Part shown: in pieces, positions 28,101 through 35,687 of the stretch
How positions within the stretch are numbered: the first letter of the stretch is position 1
Layout: every line of letters begins with the position of its first letter
DNA from: a virus
Strand: one strand, 5' to 3'
IMG/VR virus record: IMGVR_UViG_3300037493_001428
Coordinates: 1-44,132 of that record
Length of the DNA: 44,132 nucleotides
Position numbers and translations under genes: made by a program
The notes under the pieces: model-generated
Told to the model about the DNA's origin: nothing
Databases searched by the model: none
What the model saw: only the letters and a program-made list of their open reading frames with translations

Positions 28101-31100
28101 AAGAAGATTGGAACAAAGTGGAAAGATGGATTAAAGCTGTCCTTCCTAATATTCCTGTGTATAGAGTTAAGAATGTAATCCAAGCTACTAATGGAAAACA
28201 AGCTTGGGGTATGTTCCACAATGGTGCTGTTTACATTTATGAAAATGCACAAGTGGGAACAGCGTACCACGAGGTATTCCATGCTATATGGAGAATGTTC
28301 ACTGACACTAAAGAACAGGAAGCAATCTACAATGAATTTAAAAATAGAAGTGGTAAGTTCTTTGACAGAACTTCTGGTCAAACAATCAATTATGCTGAGG
28401 CAACAATTGATCAAATGGAAGAAGCTCTTGCTGAGGAATTCAGAGACTACGTACATGAAGGAAAGAAACCAGGTAAACCAAGCGATGGTAGACCTTTCAT
28501 TCTTAAAATGTTCTCTGATCTTGTAAACTTCATTAAAAAATTATTCTTAGGTAAAGAATCTGCTTCCTTAGTAGAGGAATTGTTCAAGAACATAAATCAA
28601 GGATCATACAAAGCAAGCATGCCATTCTCAAAAGAACTTGGGTATGCATCAAAAGGAATCATTGACATTGATGATATCTCAGGAGATGATGAGAGTGCGT
28701 TCAGTCTTGTTGAGATGGGAGACATTCAAAGAAATGAAATCCTTCAAGAGATGACTTATCAAACGTTGTTACAACTGATTGATAGTGATCAAGACTTGTT
28801 TGATATTCCTAACATCAAAAGATCTACAATCTATGAAGGACTTTATGGAAAGATCCAAAACATGATTGCAGAAGGAATAGACATTGCTTCAGAATTAATG
28901 ACTGAGCCTGAATATCAAACTCCAGAATTACAAAAACAATTACAAGACGAGATTGCTAACATTACACAATTGATGCAACAAGTTGAAGATAGTTGGGAAA
29001 GTATTATGGATAGACATCAAGAATACTTGAGAGGATATTCAATTACATTTGACGAGAATGATGAACTTGCATTGAATGATGATGAGAAAAGTAAAGAAGA
29101 TCCTTTTGGAGATTCAACTAAAATAGATCATTTCAAAAAGGCAAACGCTGCAATTAAGTTATTATTGTCAACTGTTCCTATGTTAGATGAAAATGGAGAC
29201 ATGAGAGTATCTTCAGTGGGTGGAGCAATCCTTATGCCAGTTAGTCAAACATATATTAGTGTAATGAACAACGTTCATAATTCTAATAACATTGAAGACA
29301 TGTTAGAGAAGTTACGTCAAATGGCAGTGTATGATCAAACATATGCTGTACTATATGATCGTATTACTAAATCATCATATAAACTTGAAGGATTAGATCT
29401 TAGCAAAGTTAAAACTGTACATGGTGCAAAACTTATTGATGCTTTCTTTAATACATTCAAGAAACAAAATCCTGATGTTAAGAATGTATTCATTCTTAGC
29501 AATGGAGAAATTGTTGTAGGAGAAGCTAATCTTTCTAGTGCAGCTTCCCAATTGAGAGCTGAGTATATAAATCAAATCATTACAAAAGCTAAAGAAGGAA
29601 AAGGTTTCTTTAAATATAATACCACTAAACAAGTTTATGAAGTTAATTCTGATAAACTTAAAAAATATCAAGTAGGTGATGCTATGCAAATGCTATCTTT
29701 CTTAAAAGAACTTGGTGTAGATTTTACAGGAAGACAATTCACAAAATTAAACGATGTCCAAGCTTCTATATTTAGAGATGCTGTATCTGGTATTAGATCA
29801 AGTATAGCTAATGCTCAAGAAATTAAAAACTTCTCAAGCAAAACTTTGGACATGGAGAAACGTTTGTTTCAACTTGGTTTATTAAAAGCTTCTATAGACA
29901 ATCCTCAGTTTGACAGTACATTCTTTAATGTGTCTGGAGAACGTACACAATCATTTGTTGGAACTAATGCTGCAAGTAACTTATTTACATTCCTTAGCAA
30001 CCTAACTGCTTTTACAAAAGATCAATTAGCTGGAACTAACTTTGCTTATTTAGGAACTGATTCTTTTGTAGAAGGTTCTTCTTTATTGAAAAGAAAATAT
30101 ACAGCTGATGGAAAAATTATTTCAGGTTCAGAAGATTTATTAACTGTAGGATATGTAGGAGGTATTGTAAATGAAACCAATGGTAAAACTAAACCATCAT
30201 CAAAACTAGATTATAAAAATCGTCTTGTACAAGAATTAAATCTTAACTTGAAAGGTTGGTATCTCAATCTTGTTCCTGGAGATGCATCTTTGGAATGGAT
30301 GATTAAAATGGGTAACCCAATTTCTGCAGTTAGTCTTACTAGAGGATTTGGAGAAGTACATGAGTTATTCAAAGGATATTTTCTTTCTGAATTAAAACTA
30401 GCTAGAGAAGATCGTCCTATTGCAAATGTAAAAGGAAGAAGTACCAATGATATGCGATTCTTCAAGTCTATTCTTGGAGAGGTATTACATACTGAGATAA
30501 TTAGTTCTAGTGAGTTAGTTGAAGAAGTTTATGCACAATATGAAAAGAAAATCAATACTGCATTAGACAAGTTTATTGAAACTCAAAAAAATAAATTTGT
30601 TAATACGTTAGTAGAATATGGTATTGTAAAACCAGAAGGATATGGTTATACATTAGAAAACCTTGATCTTCCTAAAGGAATGATTGAGGCTGAGTTCAAT
30701 AGACACATGAACATGCTTACAGTTAATTTCTTTGTGGCAAACATTGAGATGCATAAGTTGCTATACTCAGATCCTTATCAATATTCTGATGAGTTGAAAC
30801 GTATCAAAAACTTTAACTCATCTGGACAACCCCTTATGAATAGTTCACCAAAAATGAATAAACTTTATAACACTGTGTGGAATAAAGGATACAAAAGAGG
30901 TGACATAGGATATACAAACTTTACACAAGAGCATTTCAAAACAGCTACACATGCTGACGTTAATGGTATTGTAGATCTTCCAAACTATGATAACTATAAA
31001 GAGACTGATGGTGCTGGTATGATTTCATTCAAAGCACATCGTCAGTTTAGAATTAGATCTTCTAATTGGAATTCTAATGAAGAAGCACAATATAAATATG

Positions 31101-34100
31101 ATGTAGCTTGGGAAAAAGTTGATAAAGGAATTAAATTAAATCCTGGTGAACAAGAGATATATGATCTTGGTAATCCTGAAGTTAAGAGTGCATACACTCC
31201 TTCTAAACCTATTGCTCGTGGAAACAAAGCAAATGGTAATAACTACAATGATGTTGTATTAGATAAGTTCGCTCTCTATCCTGTTTCATATAGAGTGATG
31301 AAACAAATCAACCCAACTTCGAACATGGTTAAACTTTATAATAAGATGCAAAAAGAAAAGATCGATTATATTGTATTTGAAAGTTCTAGAAAAGTTGGAG
31401 TGGATAAAGCTCATGCAACATATAATGCAGAAGATTCTAGTTTCAATGAAACTAAATATGCTAAACGTACAATTACAAACGTACCATTCTCAGTGTTATA
31501 CGTACAGGCAGAAGTTCCTTCTAAAGATATAGATGTGGTTACACGAGGTTCTCAGGTAACTAAACTTATCACCATGGACTTCTTGGATGCTGGTGTACCT
31601 ATTGACTTTGAAATAAAAAATAGTAGTGGGGAAATAGATACAAATTTCACCAACAGATATGAAGCTTGGTTTAGATTATCTGAAGAACAGAAGAAAGAAC
31701 AATCTGATGTATATAAAGAAATTAAAAACAATGAAGACTTATTAGTTGCATTGATAAAGAATGGTTACAACAACCTTCTTAAAACTTTAGGTATTTCAAA
31801 TGTAAATGGTGAGTTTAAAATTATAAATTTCAATAAATCTGCTACAACCTTACGTAACGAGATTCTAAAAAGAGAAGTTAATGATAACATTAGTGATGCT
31901 TTAAAATCTTTCTTAGAAGGTAAAGCTATTCTTGAAGCTACTCCTGCATATCAACAAGTTAGAAATATTCTTTATTCTATTGCTGATAGAGAAGTTGTTT
32001 CTTCTAAGATGCCTGGTGGTATGAAAGTACAGATTCCTTCTACATTGTTAGAGTCTGTTCGTGCAAAAGAAGTTGAAGTTAATGGTAAGAAAGGACTTGC
32101 TTCTGATGTTCTTAATTTCTATGAGAAAGATGGCAAACGTGTATGTGAAATCATGGTTGGTAGATGGTTCAAGTCAGATTTATCTGATGATGAATTATTA
32201 GATTTATGGTATAAAAAAGATAAAAAAGGTAATAGAACAGAAGAATTAACAGAAGAAGGAGAAAAGATTTTGTCAGGACTTGCATATCGTATTCCTACAC
32301 AGAAACAAAACTCTATTGATAGTTATGTTATTAAGCAATTCCTTCCAAAAGAATTTGGAGACTCTGTTGTTATTCCTGCTGCACTTGTTGCTAAAGCTGG
32401 ATCTGACTTTGATATTGATAAGTTGTCCATTTATTTCAAGAATGTAAAAATTGGAAAAGATGGATTACCAAAATATATTGAATTCCAAGACAATAGTAAT
32501 TCAACTGTAGAAGAACGTTATGTAAAATATGTTTCTGAGAATACACCAGACTACAAAGACATTGTAAAAGACTTTAGAGAATCTGAAGAGTTTGCTACAA
32601 AGAATAAAAAAGTTGATAGTGCATTTGAAACTGTTGGTAATGAAAGACAGAAGTTAGGTGAGGTCAAAACAGAAATAGATGATGCATATGAGATTGGCTA
32701 TGAATCATTTAAACAACTTCCATTAGGAGTGAAACAAGTGTTTTGGGAAGTAGAGAGAGATTTAAGGGAAGAAGATATAGATGGGTTACAAAAGAATCTT
32801 TTCTATGCCAGTATTGCTGAAAAATTATTATCAGAAGTAAGTGGTAAGGAAACTGTTACACTTGAACAAATCATTAAATCTAAAAATGGTGAAACCAAAA
32901 CTGAGAAAGTTACAGTACCTGTTGAAGAGATTGTTCCACATTTAGAAGCAATGTTAGAAAACTATAAAGAGATGAGTGCTCTTTATGGTATATCTAATGA
33001 ACAATTTCAAAAAATTACAAGCAGTTTAGCAAATGCTAAGACTATAAAAGAAATACTAAACGATAGATATAAACTTGAAGTGGCCAAAGTTGTTGCTGAG
33101 TTTACAAACTTAGACAGCTTAGAAAAATTTGGTCAGAGAAAAATGCAAGACCAGAATACCAGAAAAGCGTTAGAGAATGCATATACACAATCTTCTCAAA
33201 ACCTTGTATCTCATCCTAAGAACTACGACAGACTTATTCAACCTAACTCTGCAGAGCAATTAAAAGGATTAGCTAAGTTTGTTGCTGAGAAAACTGCTGG
33301 ACAATCTTTTGATTATACAGATGTTGGTAACATGCTTGATAGAACATTCATGTCTAAATTAAGACATGCGTTTGTTAGTGGTAAGTATGCAATTGGTATT
33401 GCTGCTGTAAACCAAACTAACCACTCATTGAATCAACGTCAACCTATCTTTATTGACATAACAAAAATCAAAGACCTACCTGAATCAGATAGATATTGGT
33501 TAGGTAATGGAAGAGTTACATTTGAAGCATTCAACAAACTTGCAGTTGGTGGATATATCTCTCCAATATTCTCTATGGCTAAGAATGCTGAGAGAAGTGA
33601 AGAGTTTCCTGAAGGTCAAGATATCTCTGATATCCTTGCACAGTTTATTGATGGATATGTGGATATCTCTAAAGGTCCATGGATCATGGAACTTGGAGCC
33701 ACTTCTAATGTTGCTTCTACATGGATGACATTAGTTAAACTTGGTGTGCCTATTGAGACAGTTACTTACTTCATGAATCAACCAATTATTCGTGACTACT
33801 TAAAATCAGTTGAAACTGCTGGATATTCATATTTATTCATTGATGATTTTGTTAGTGAATCAATGAAAAAATATGCACCAAAAGATCAAAAGAGAACACC
33901 TCAAGAATGGAAGGATGCTAAAGAATCATTCAAAGTCCCATCGAAAGATGTTTTGAAAAATCTTGTTGGTGAGGATGTTTCTAAAATGGATAAACAACAA
34001 TTAGAAACACAGCAATTGATGTTATTGGAATTTTTGAAATATGCTAAGATGGCAGAGCAAATGTTCCAAGTAACACAGGGATCTAACTTTGATACAGCAA

Positions 34101-35686
34101 CCTTGAATGATCCATCATTGGTATTCAAGAAAATAAAAATGCTTGAGAAAGCACAAAAAACAATCATCTCTTCTGTTGATGAAAATGGTAAAACTATACC
34201 TGGTGTAGATGCATTATTAAAGAACTCGTTCTTAGGTGAGATGGGAGAGTCTATCATTAATATGAGAGAAGCTCTTGCTCAGATATTAATGTCTGACAGA
34301 CCAGCAATTAGAAAAGTTATTGAACAAGTGCTAACTCCATACCTTGAAACTCCTGATAGAGAGTTTGTAAAAATTGCACAGAAAACTGTTAATGATCTTT
34401 TTGATTGGGCTATATTCACACATGATGGATACGCTGATTTAATAAAATCAGAGTTGATTAAAGATGGTGGCACTGCAAAACAAATCTATGAGTTTGCAAA
34501 AGAAGTTAAAGATGATCCAAATCATCCTTTACATGATAACTTTGTAATTAACATATTAGAATACAAACCTTCATCAAGACCTGGAGATAGTGTAAACAAT
34601 TTAAAAATCAAAGGTGTAGATAACAAAACCTTTGATCAGAATAACATCATTGGTGCATTCAGACAAATAAGAACATACATTGCTAATCAAGAAGCATTAG
34701 GTAATAAAAAAGATTCAGCTATATATAAAGGACTAGTTAATGTGGCAATTTTACAATCAGGACTTTCTAACTCTCCTATATCATATACATCTTTACTTCC
34801 TTATGAAGATTTTGCAGAGGTTTATAATCCAACTCTTTCTAAGTTAGAGAACTTTGGGAACTTAGATTCATTTGTTAACTTAGGAGTGTTTGCAAGAAAC
34901 AACTGGAATAGTGATACGTATGTTCCTAGTTCTGTTGCAAGATGGCTTTCTATTACAGATTACATGGGTAATAGAAACTCTATCTATAATCCATCTATGT
35001 ACTTTCTTCCTGAAGCTGTAAAAGATGCTGTTTCAAATGGAGAGATTCCACAAGTTGTAACACAGTCAGTAAGAAACTCAGGATCAAGTTCTGATTATAT
35101 AACATTCTCTTGGGAATTACAAACTGAGATTTTGACAGCTGATGAACTAAAAGCTGCACAAGATAAAGGTGATGTAATGGCTGCAGTATTTGCTAAAAAG
35201 AATGCTCTACGTAAAGCAGGTGATTATTCATTTATACAAAGAGGATTATTTCAAAAAGTACGTGATAGTTTTGGAACACCATTAACTACAGAGGATAGAA
35301 AAGGTAAAGAATACTTTGTATATAAAGCAATCAATGCTTGGGGTGATTCATTTAGAGCTAACGAGTTCTACGATGTAGATAAACAATCAGTGATTGAAAA
35401 TGGAATGATTAAAGTAAATCCTGCAAGTGATAACTTAATCATTGATATATTCAGAGGAACAAGACCTATGGTTGGAGCAGTCACTGCAACAACACCTATA
35501 GAAAGTGTTTCTTTGAAAGGTGCATTTAATGGATTAAATGAATTCACTCTAGAACAAAAATCACAAATTTTATCTAACTTTGCTATCAAGCATGGACTTA
35601 CTTCAGAGCAAGCATTGAAAGACATTAATGCAGCACTTAAAAAGGATCGAGCTACTGCAATCGAACAATTAAAAAAATGTTACTAA
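22193..35686 (+). CDS. Giant 4,497-residue virion protein: ejection region, zincin metalloprotease and DxDxD RNA polymerase
   Basis: This single frame joins several activities. Residues about 90-510 contain Gly/Ala-rich hydrophobic stretches (about 109-129, 190-226, 480-500) typical of ejected membrane-active proteins. An SH3-like beta segment spans about 800-863 and a long coiled coil about 943-1250. A zincin metalloprotease lies at about 1990-2120, with H2026EVFH2030 and E2077 or E2081 as third ligand. The RNA-polymerase region centres on D3405FDID3409 within KAGSDFDIDKLSIYF, the Mg-binding loop matching DFDGD of cellular beta-prime subunits, preceded by RIPTQKQNS and followed at about 3729 by GKYAIGIAA. 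The crAss-like phage phi14:2 gp66, a virion RNA polymerase of about 2,200 residues, is the family reference; this protein is about twice as long. It would be injected to transcribe early genes. Proteolytic release of the polymerase is an inference. Confidence 0.85.
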   Translation: MENEETMLPISPLTENFLPTNRILPMESQDVAPYRGVSLERNTGGPADNFMPPMAKGDSQLPDMVTTGQLYGARRYPVYDANKTENEFAYGQTWMDQARNGILKGLNLTATTVVGGFATVGGLIASPFTGRLSTIWDNPLMNELDKWNEKVDNEYLPNYYTDAEKNAEWYSRDNWWTPNFLFDKVIKNSGFAVGAMISGNIANAAFKGLGALAGALASEGAIAAEASQSFKLFSPLLKNTARAFSNGKNVEAAQLLKSEITSIADATQRTSKMAEIAKQGNLFAKINDAGRRTAIATYSSAGEASFEALQTSKEYRNNLIEKYKAEHGGEEPKDAQLEYINEQADVVGKTSFLGNLAILSITENAQLNKLLGSSYAADKQAANSLFGEVDDVLLKADKYVAKTPTTKFGKLYDKVTGVGKYFFDPKEGAQEIAQYALQVGTKNYWNKAHETDDADAWVDGALYGMFGKDEAGEGVGAFVSKEGMEGGFIGALTGGGMQAFSNYGQGKAKRENTNKFLEQLNDAPTFKEAFKDRIDSANRGVVLQQQQQSAVIQGDKLEAKDLNTDLMHNYLAPRIKYGRFDMVMDDLAELKQMGMSTEGLSELINQGVANTNDTVQSFQTRLSNFENVAKNTQEIFKFNDLAYSGEVLKDKDGVPILKDGKPQRKYTSAAIMQMNYAAAKVADYDLRIPEVSMGPISAGVLVQDIINQELTDPKSKALETEVAKIKSSKEVKAKETAQQLTDVVEMSMRRKQYLDEYNDIIAAPQKYADAREEFIKNLTASGQVPGQAPETITIKTKLGDRDIEIGTDYFLGKVVEYDKQGRPVNRAPIVRILGEEDGKIKMQDVKTGEITLVSPDAIEDYKLGKVSDATQKDIWINNNWNTVFQHRGIKNKKGLPIEGRIENHPKQGMMYFVYTDDRGRVQKIPVKNSDFVAKEGYKRGMIAPKQKLVATEQQTLEKIFSAKERAAQSLREQAIQARNEVILELYDESVQRIEDINKELDKTQNSIESVEKQLAEEVAKIPSTKKGVPSKRVAKALRQTIDALGKSLESLRTIEADLQSERETVEASLPYIQSFIDELTEAPEDNNDLIAKLKGDVSILKDLAKITTESIEKIGELYKTAESLLQDALEELNDFIKELKEKNPNMPIFIEDLQANVERFLGEQGAEQYIQDRLGFTNQVREFEDQITDLENYLELPGLTKNADKLRQSLSELKEGLQAFRGEQAAKEAIIEKFEAYIEKEKQKKEEEEKVAKNKKIQSELLGTADSNAIQNEKSDGTFESDDKKPNSIIPEATITTGDKPHAVRSNAFGAKMNSFENRDEVRGVHITSKNEDDLIPGLTDHLRKDDDDVVDQEIDGDKIIALVMVDSEGNLLDVNGKKIEPIREGETKEQYDQRVLDTAIYQVMPLEKLQWGPKYGNKSMFREGTSEQYKDEVRKKYAAWRNETLEQSNVGPLHTVDASFGRGEMVQIEDEKGNLKNDYTAKTSVQSAGLISEEDLATTPLIHIPKTNATAAKKTTSFKNALGQVFLELSNGFVKLRNRQHNEKEAKVIFDSLVMLSKYMMDKSKGLKSDEAVRLLTFLKSSVYWGIPETQQKVRKAAGYNSIFFERDADTGRMMLNLSGKGMDFVFTPSGLLENEDTILGMLEGMYKNVNSYMTQNLNESYEEITGIGPDGEVKSNIWPNYQTYLLSNKNANGSERAADEIPVTTLLRPLEGENDVNRKNIYFFTTDNADTFATTVSPEKAAPAVITPGMPKAAPAPAAVKDGKQVLIDNIQARKKAVLANAKTEEEKAKINEDTNQLLEIINNAKVGIPGQFVLDGETLNIQIGNTGNMIVFTAESGITAENYNDKIKIKPALGDVMNIVEIVKKQLNIDQAGAVDNIKKSLATVVAQQEAAPVVAPAPSQEEFDEYEPYVEPAFEEGVQGGIDQASQNAGKPISNSVKSIINSKRKPSSKKARREVIVQDLNKFKKEDWNKVERWIKAVLPNIPVYRVKNVIQATNGKQAWGMFHNGAVYIYENAQVGTAYHEVFHAIWRMFTDTKEQEAIYNEFKNRSGKFFDRTSGQTINYAEATIDQMEEALAEEFRDYVHEGKKPGKPSDGRPFILKMFSDLVNFIKKLFLGKESASLVEELFKNINQGSYKASMPFSKELGYASKGIIDIDDISGDDESAFSLVEMGDIQRNEILQEMTYQTLLQLIDSDQDLFDIPNIKRSTIYEGLYGKIQNMIAEGIDIASELMTEPEYQTPELQKQLQDEIANITQLMQQVEDSWESIMDRHQEYLRGYSITFDENDELALNDDEKSKEDPFGDSTKIDHFKKANAAIKLLLSTVPMLDENGDMRVSSVGGAILMPVSQTYISVMNNVHNSNNIEDMLEKLRQMAVYDQTYAVLYDRITKSSYKLEGLDLSKVKTVHGAKLIDAFFNTFKKQNPDVKNVFILSNGEIVVGEANLSSAASQLRAEYINQIITKAKEGKGFFKYNTTKQVYEVNSDKLKKYQVGDAMQMLSFLKELGVDFTGRQFTKLNDVQASIFRDAVSGIRSSIANAQEIKNFSSKTLDMEKRLFQLGLLKASIDNPQFDSTFFNVSGERTQSFVGTNAASNLFTFLSNLTAFTKDQLAGTNFAYLGTDSFVEGSSLLKRKYTADGKIISGSEDLLTVGYVGGIVNETNGKTKPSSKLDYKNRLVQELNLNLKGWYLNLVPGDASLEWMIKMGNPISAVSLTRGFGEVHELFKGYFLSELKLAREDRPIANVKGRSTNDMRFFKSILGEVLHTEIISSSELVEEVYAQYEKKINTALDKFIETQKNKFVNTLVEYGIVKPEGYGYTLENLDLPKGMIEAEFNRHMNMLTVNFFVANIEMHKLLYSDPYQYSDELKRIKNFNSSGQPLMNSSPKMNKLYNTVWNKGYKRGDIGYTNFTQEHFKTATHADVNGIVDLPNYDNYKETDGAGMISFKAHRQFRIRSSNWNSNEEAQYKYDVAWEKVDKGIKLNPGEQEIYDLGNPEVKSAYTPSKPIARGNKANGNNYNDVVLDKFALYPVSYRVMKQINPTSNMVKLYNKMQKEKIDYIVFESSRKVGVDKAHATYNAEDSSFNETKYAKRTITNVPFSVLYVQAEVPSKDIDVVTRGSQVTKLITMDFLDAGVPIDFEIKNSSGEIDTNFTNRYEAWFRLSEEQKKEQSDVYKEIKNNEDLLVALIKNGYNNLLKTLGISNVNGEFKIINFNKSATTLRNEILKREVNDNISDALKSFLEGKAILEATPAYQQVRNILYSIADREVVSSKMPGGMKVQIPSTLLESVRAKEVEVNGKKGLASDVLNFYEKDGKRVCEIMVGRWFKSDLSDDELLDLWYKKDKKGNRTEELTEEGEKILSGLAYRIPTQKQNSIDSYVIKQFLPKEFGDSVVIPAALVAKAGSDFDIDKLSIYFKNVKIGKDGLPKYIEFQDNSNSTVEERYVKYVSENTPDYKDIVKDFRESEEFATKNKKVDSAFETVGNERQKLGEVKTEIDDAYEIGYESFKQLPLGVKQVFWEVERDLREEDIDGLQKNLFYASIAEKLLSEVSGKETVTLEQIIKSKNGETKTEKVTVPVEEIVPHLEAMLENYKEMSALYGISNEQFQKITSSLANAKTIKEILNDRYKLEVAKVVAEFTNLDSLEKFGQRKMQDQNTRKALENAYTQSSQNLVSHPKNYDRLIQPNSAEQLKGLAKFVAEKTAGQSFDYTDVGNMLDRTFMSKLRHAFVSGKYAIGIAAVNQTNHSLNQRQPIFIDITKIKDLPESDRYWLGNGRVTFEAFNKLAVGGYISPIFSMAKNAERSEEFPEGQDISDILAQFIDGYVDISKGPWIMELGATSNVASTWMTLVKLGVPIETVTYFMNQPIIRDYLKSVETAGYSYLFIDDFVSESMKKYAPKDQKRTPQEWKDAKESFKVPSKDVLKNLVGEDVSKMDKQQLETQQLMLLEFLKYAKMAEQMFQVTQGSNFDTATLNDPSLVFKKIKMLEKAQKTIISSVDENGKTIPGVDALLKNSFLGEMGESIINMREALAQILMSDRPAIRKVIEQVLTPYLETPDREFVKIAQKTVNDLFDWAIFTHDGYADLIKSELIKDGGTAKQIYEFAKEVKDDPNHPLHDNFVINILEYKPSSRPGDSVNNLKIKGVDNKTFDQNNIIGAFRQIRTYIANQEALGNKKDSAIYKGLVNVAILQSGLSNSPISYTSLLPYEDFAEVYNPTLSKLENFGNLDSFVNLGVFARNNWNSDTYVPSSVARWLSITDYMGNRNSIYNPSMYFLPEAVKDAVSNGEIPQVVTQSVRNSGSSSDYITFSWELQTEILTADELKAAQDKGDVMAAVFAKKNALRKAGDYSFIQRGLFQKVRDSFGTPLTTEDRKGKEYFVYKAINAWGDSFRANEFYDVDKQSVIENGMIKVNPASDNLIIDIFRGTRPMVGAVTATTPIESVSLKGAFNGLNEFTLEQKSQILSNFAIKHGLTSEQALKDINAALKKDRATAIEQLKKCY
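28160..28560 (+). other. Intact zincin metalloprotease domain inside the giant RNA-polymerase protein
   Basis: Residues about 1990-2122. GTAYHEVFHAIW supplies HExxH (2026-2030), and MEEALAEEFRDYV about 46-51 residues later supplies the acidic third ligand. It is followed by an amphipathic hydrophobic helix (FSDLVNFIKKLFLG). All residues expected for zinc-dependent catalysis are present. Confidence 0.78.
32390..32440 (+). other. RNA polymerase catalytic loop DFDID
   Basis: D3405, D3407 and D3409 form the DxDxD magnesium site of two-barrel (DPBB) RNA polymerases. Flanking AKAG and KLSIYF strands fit the double-psi beta-barrel loop. Confidence 0.85.
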
Positions 35687-35687
35687 T

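Noticed and set aside
28191-28526. A 111-codon + strand frame inside the zincin region of the giant gene
   Set aside because: It overlaps the conserved HEVFH domain in another frame and is Met/Lys/Leu-rich without motif; a shadow of the real gene.
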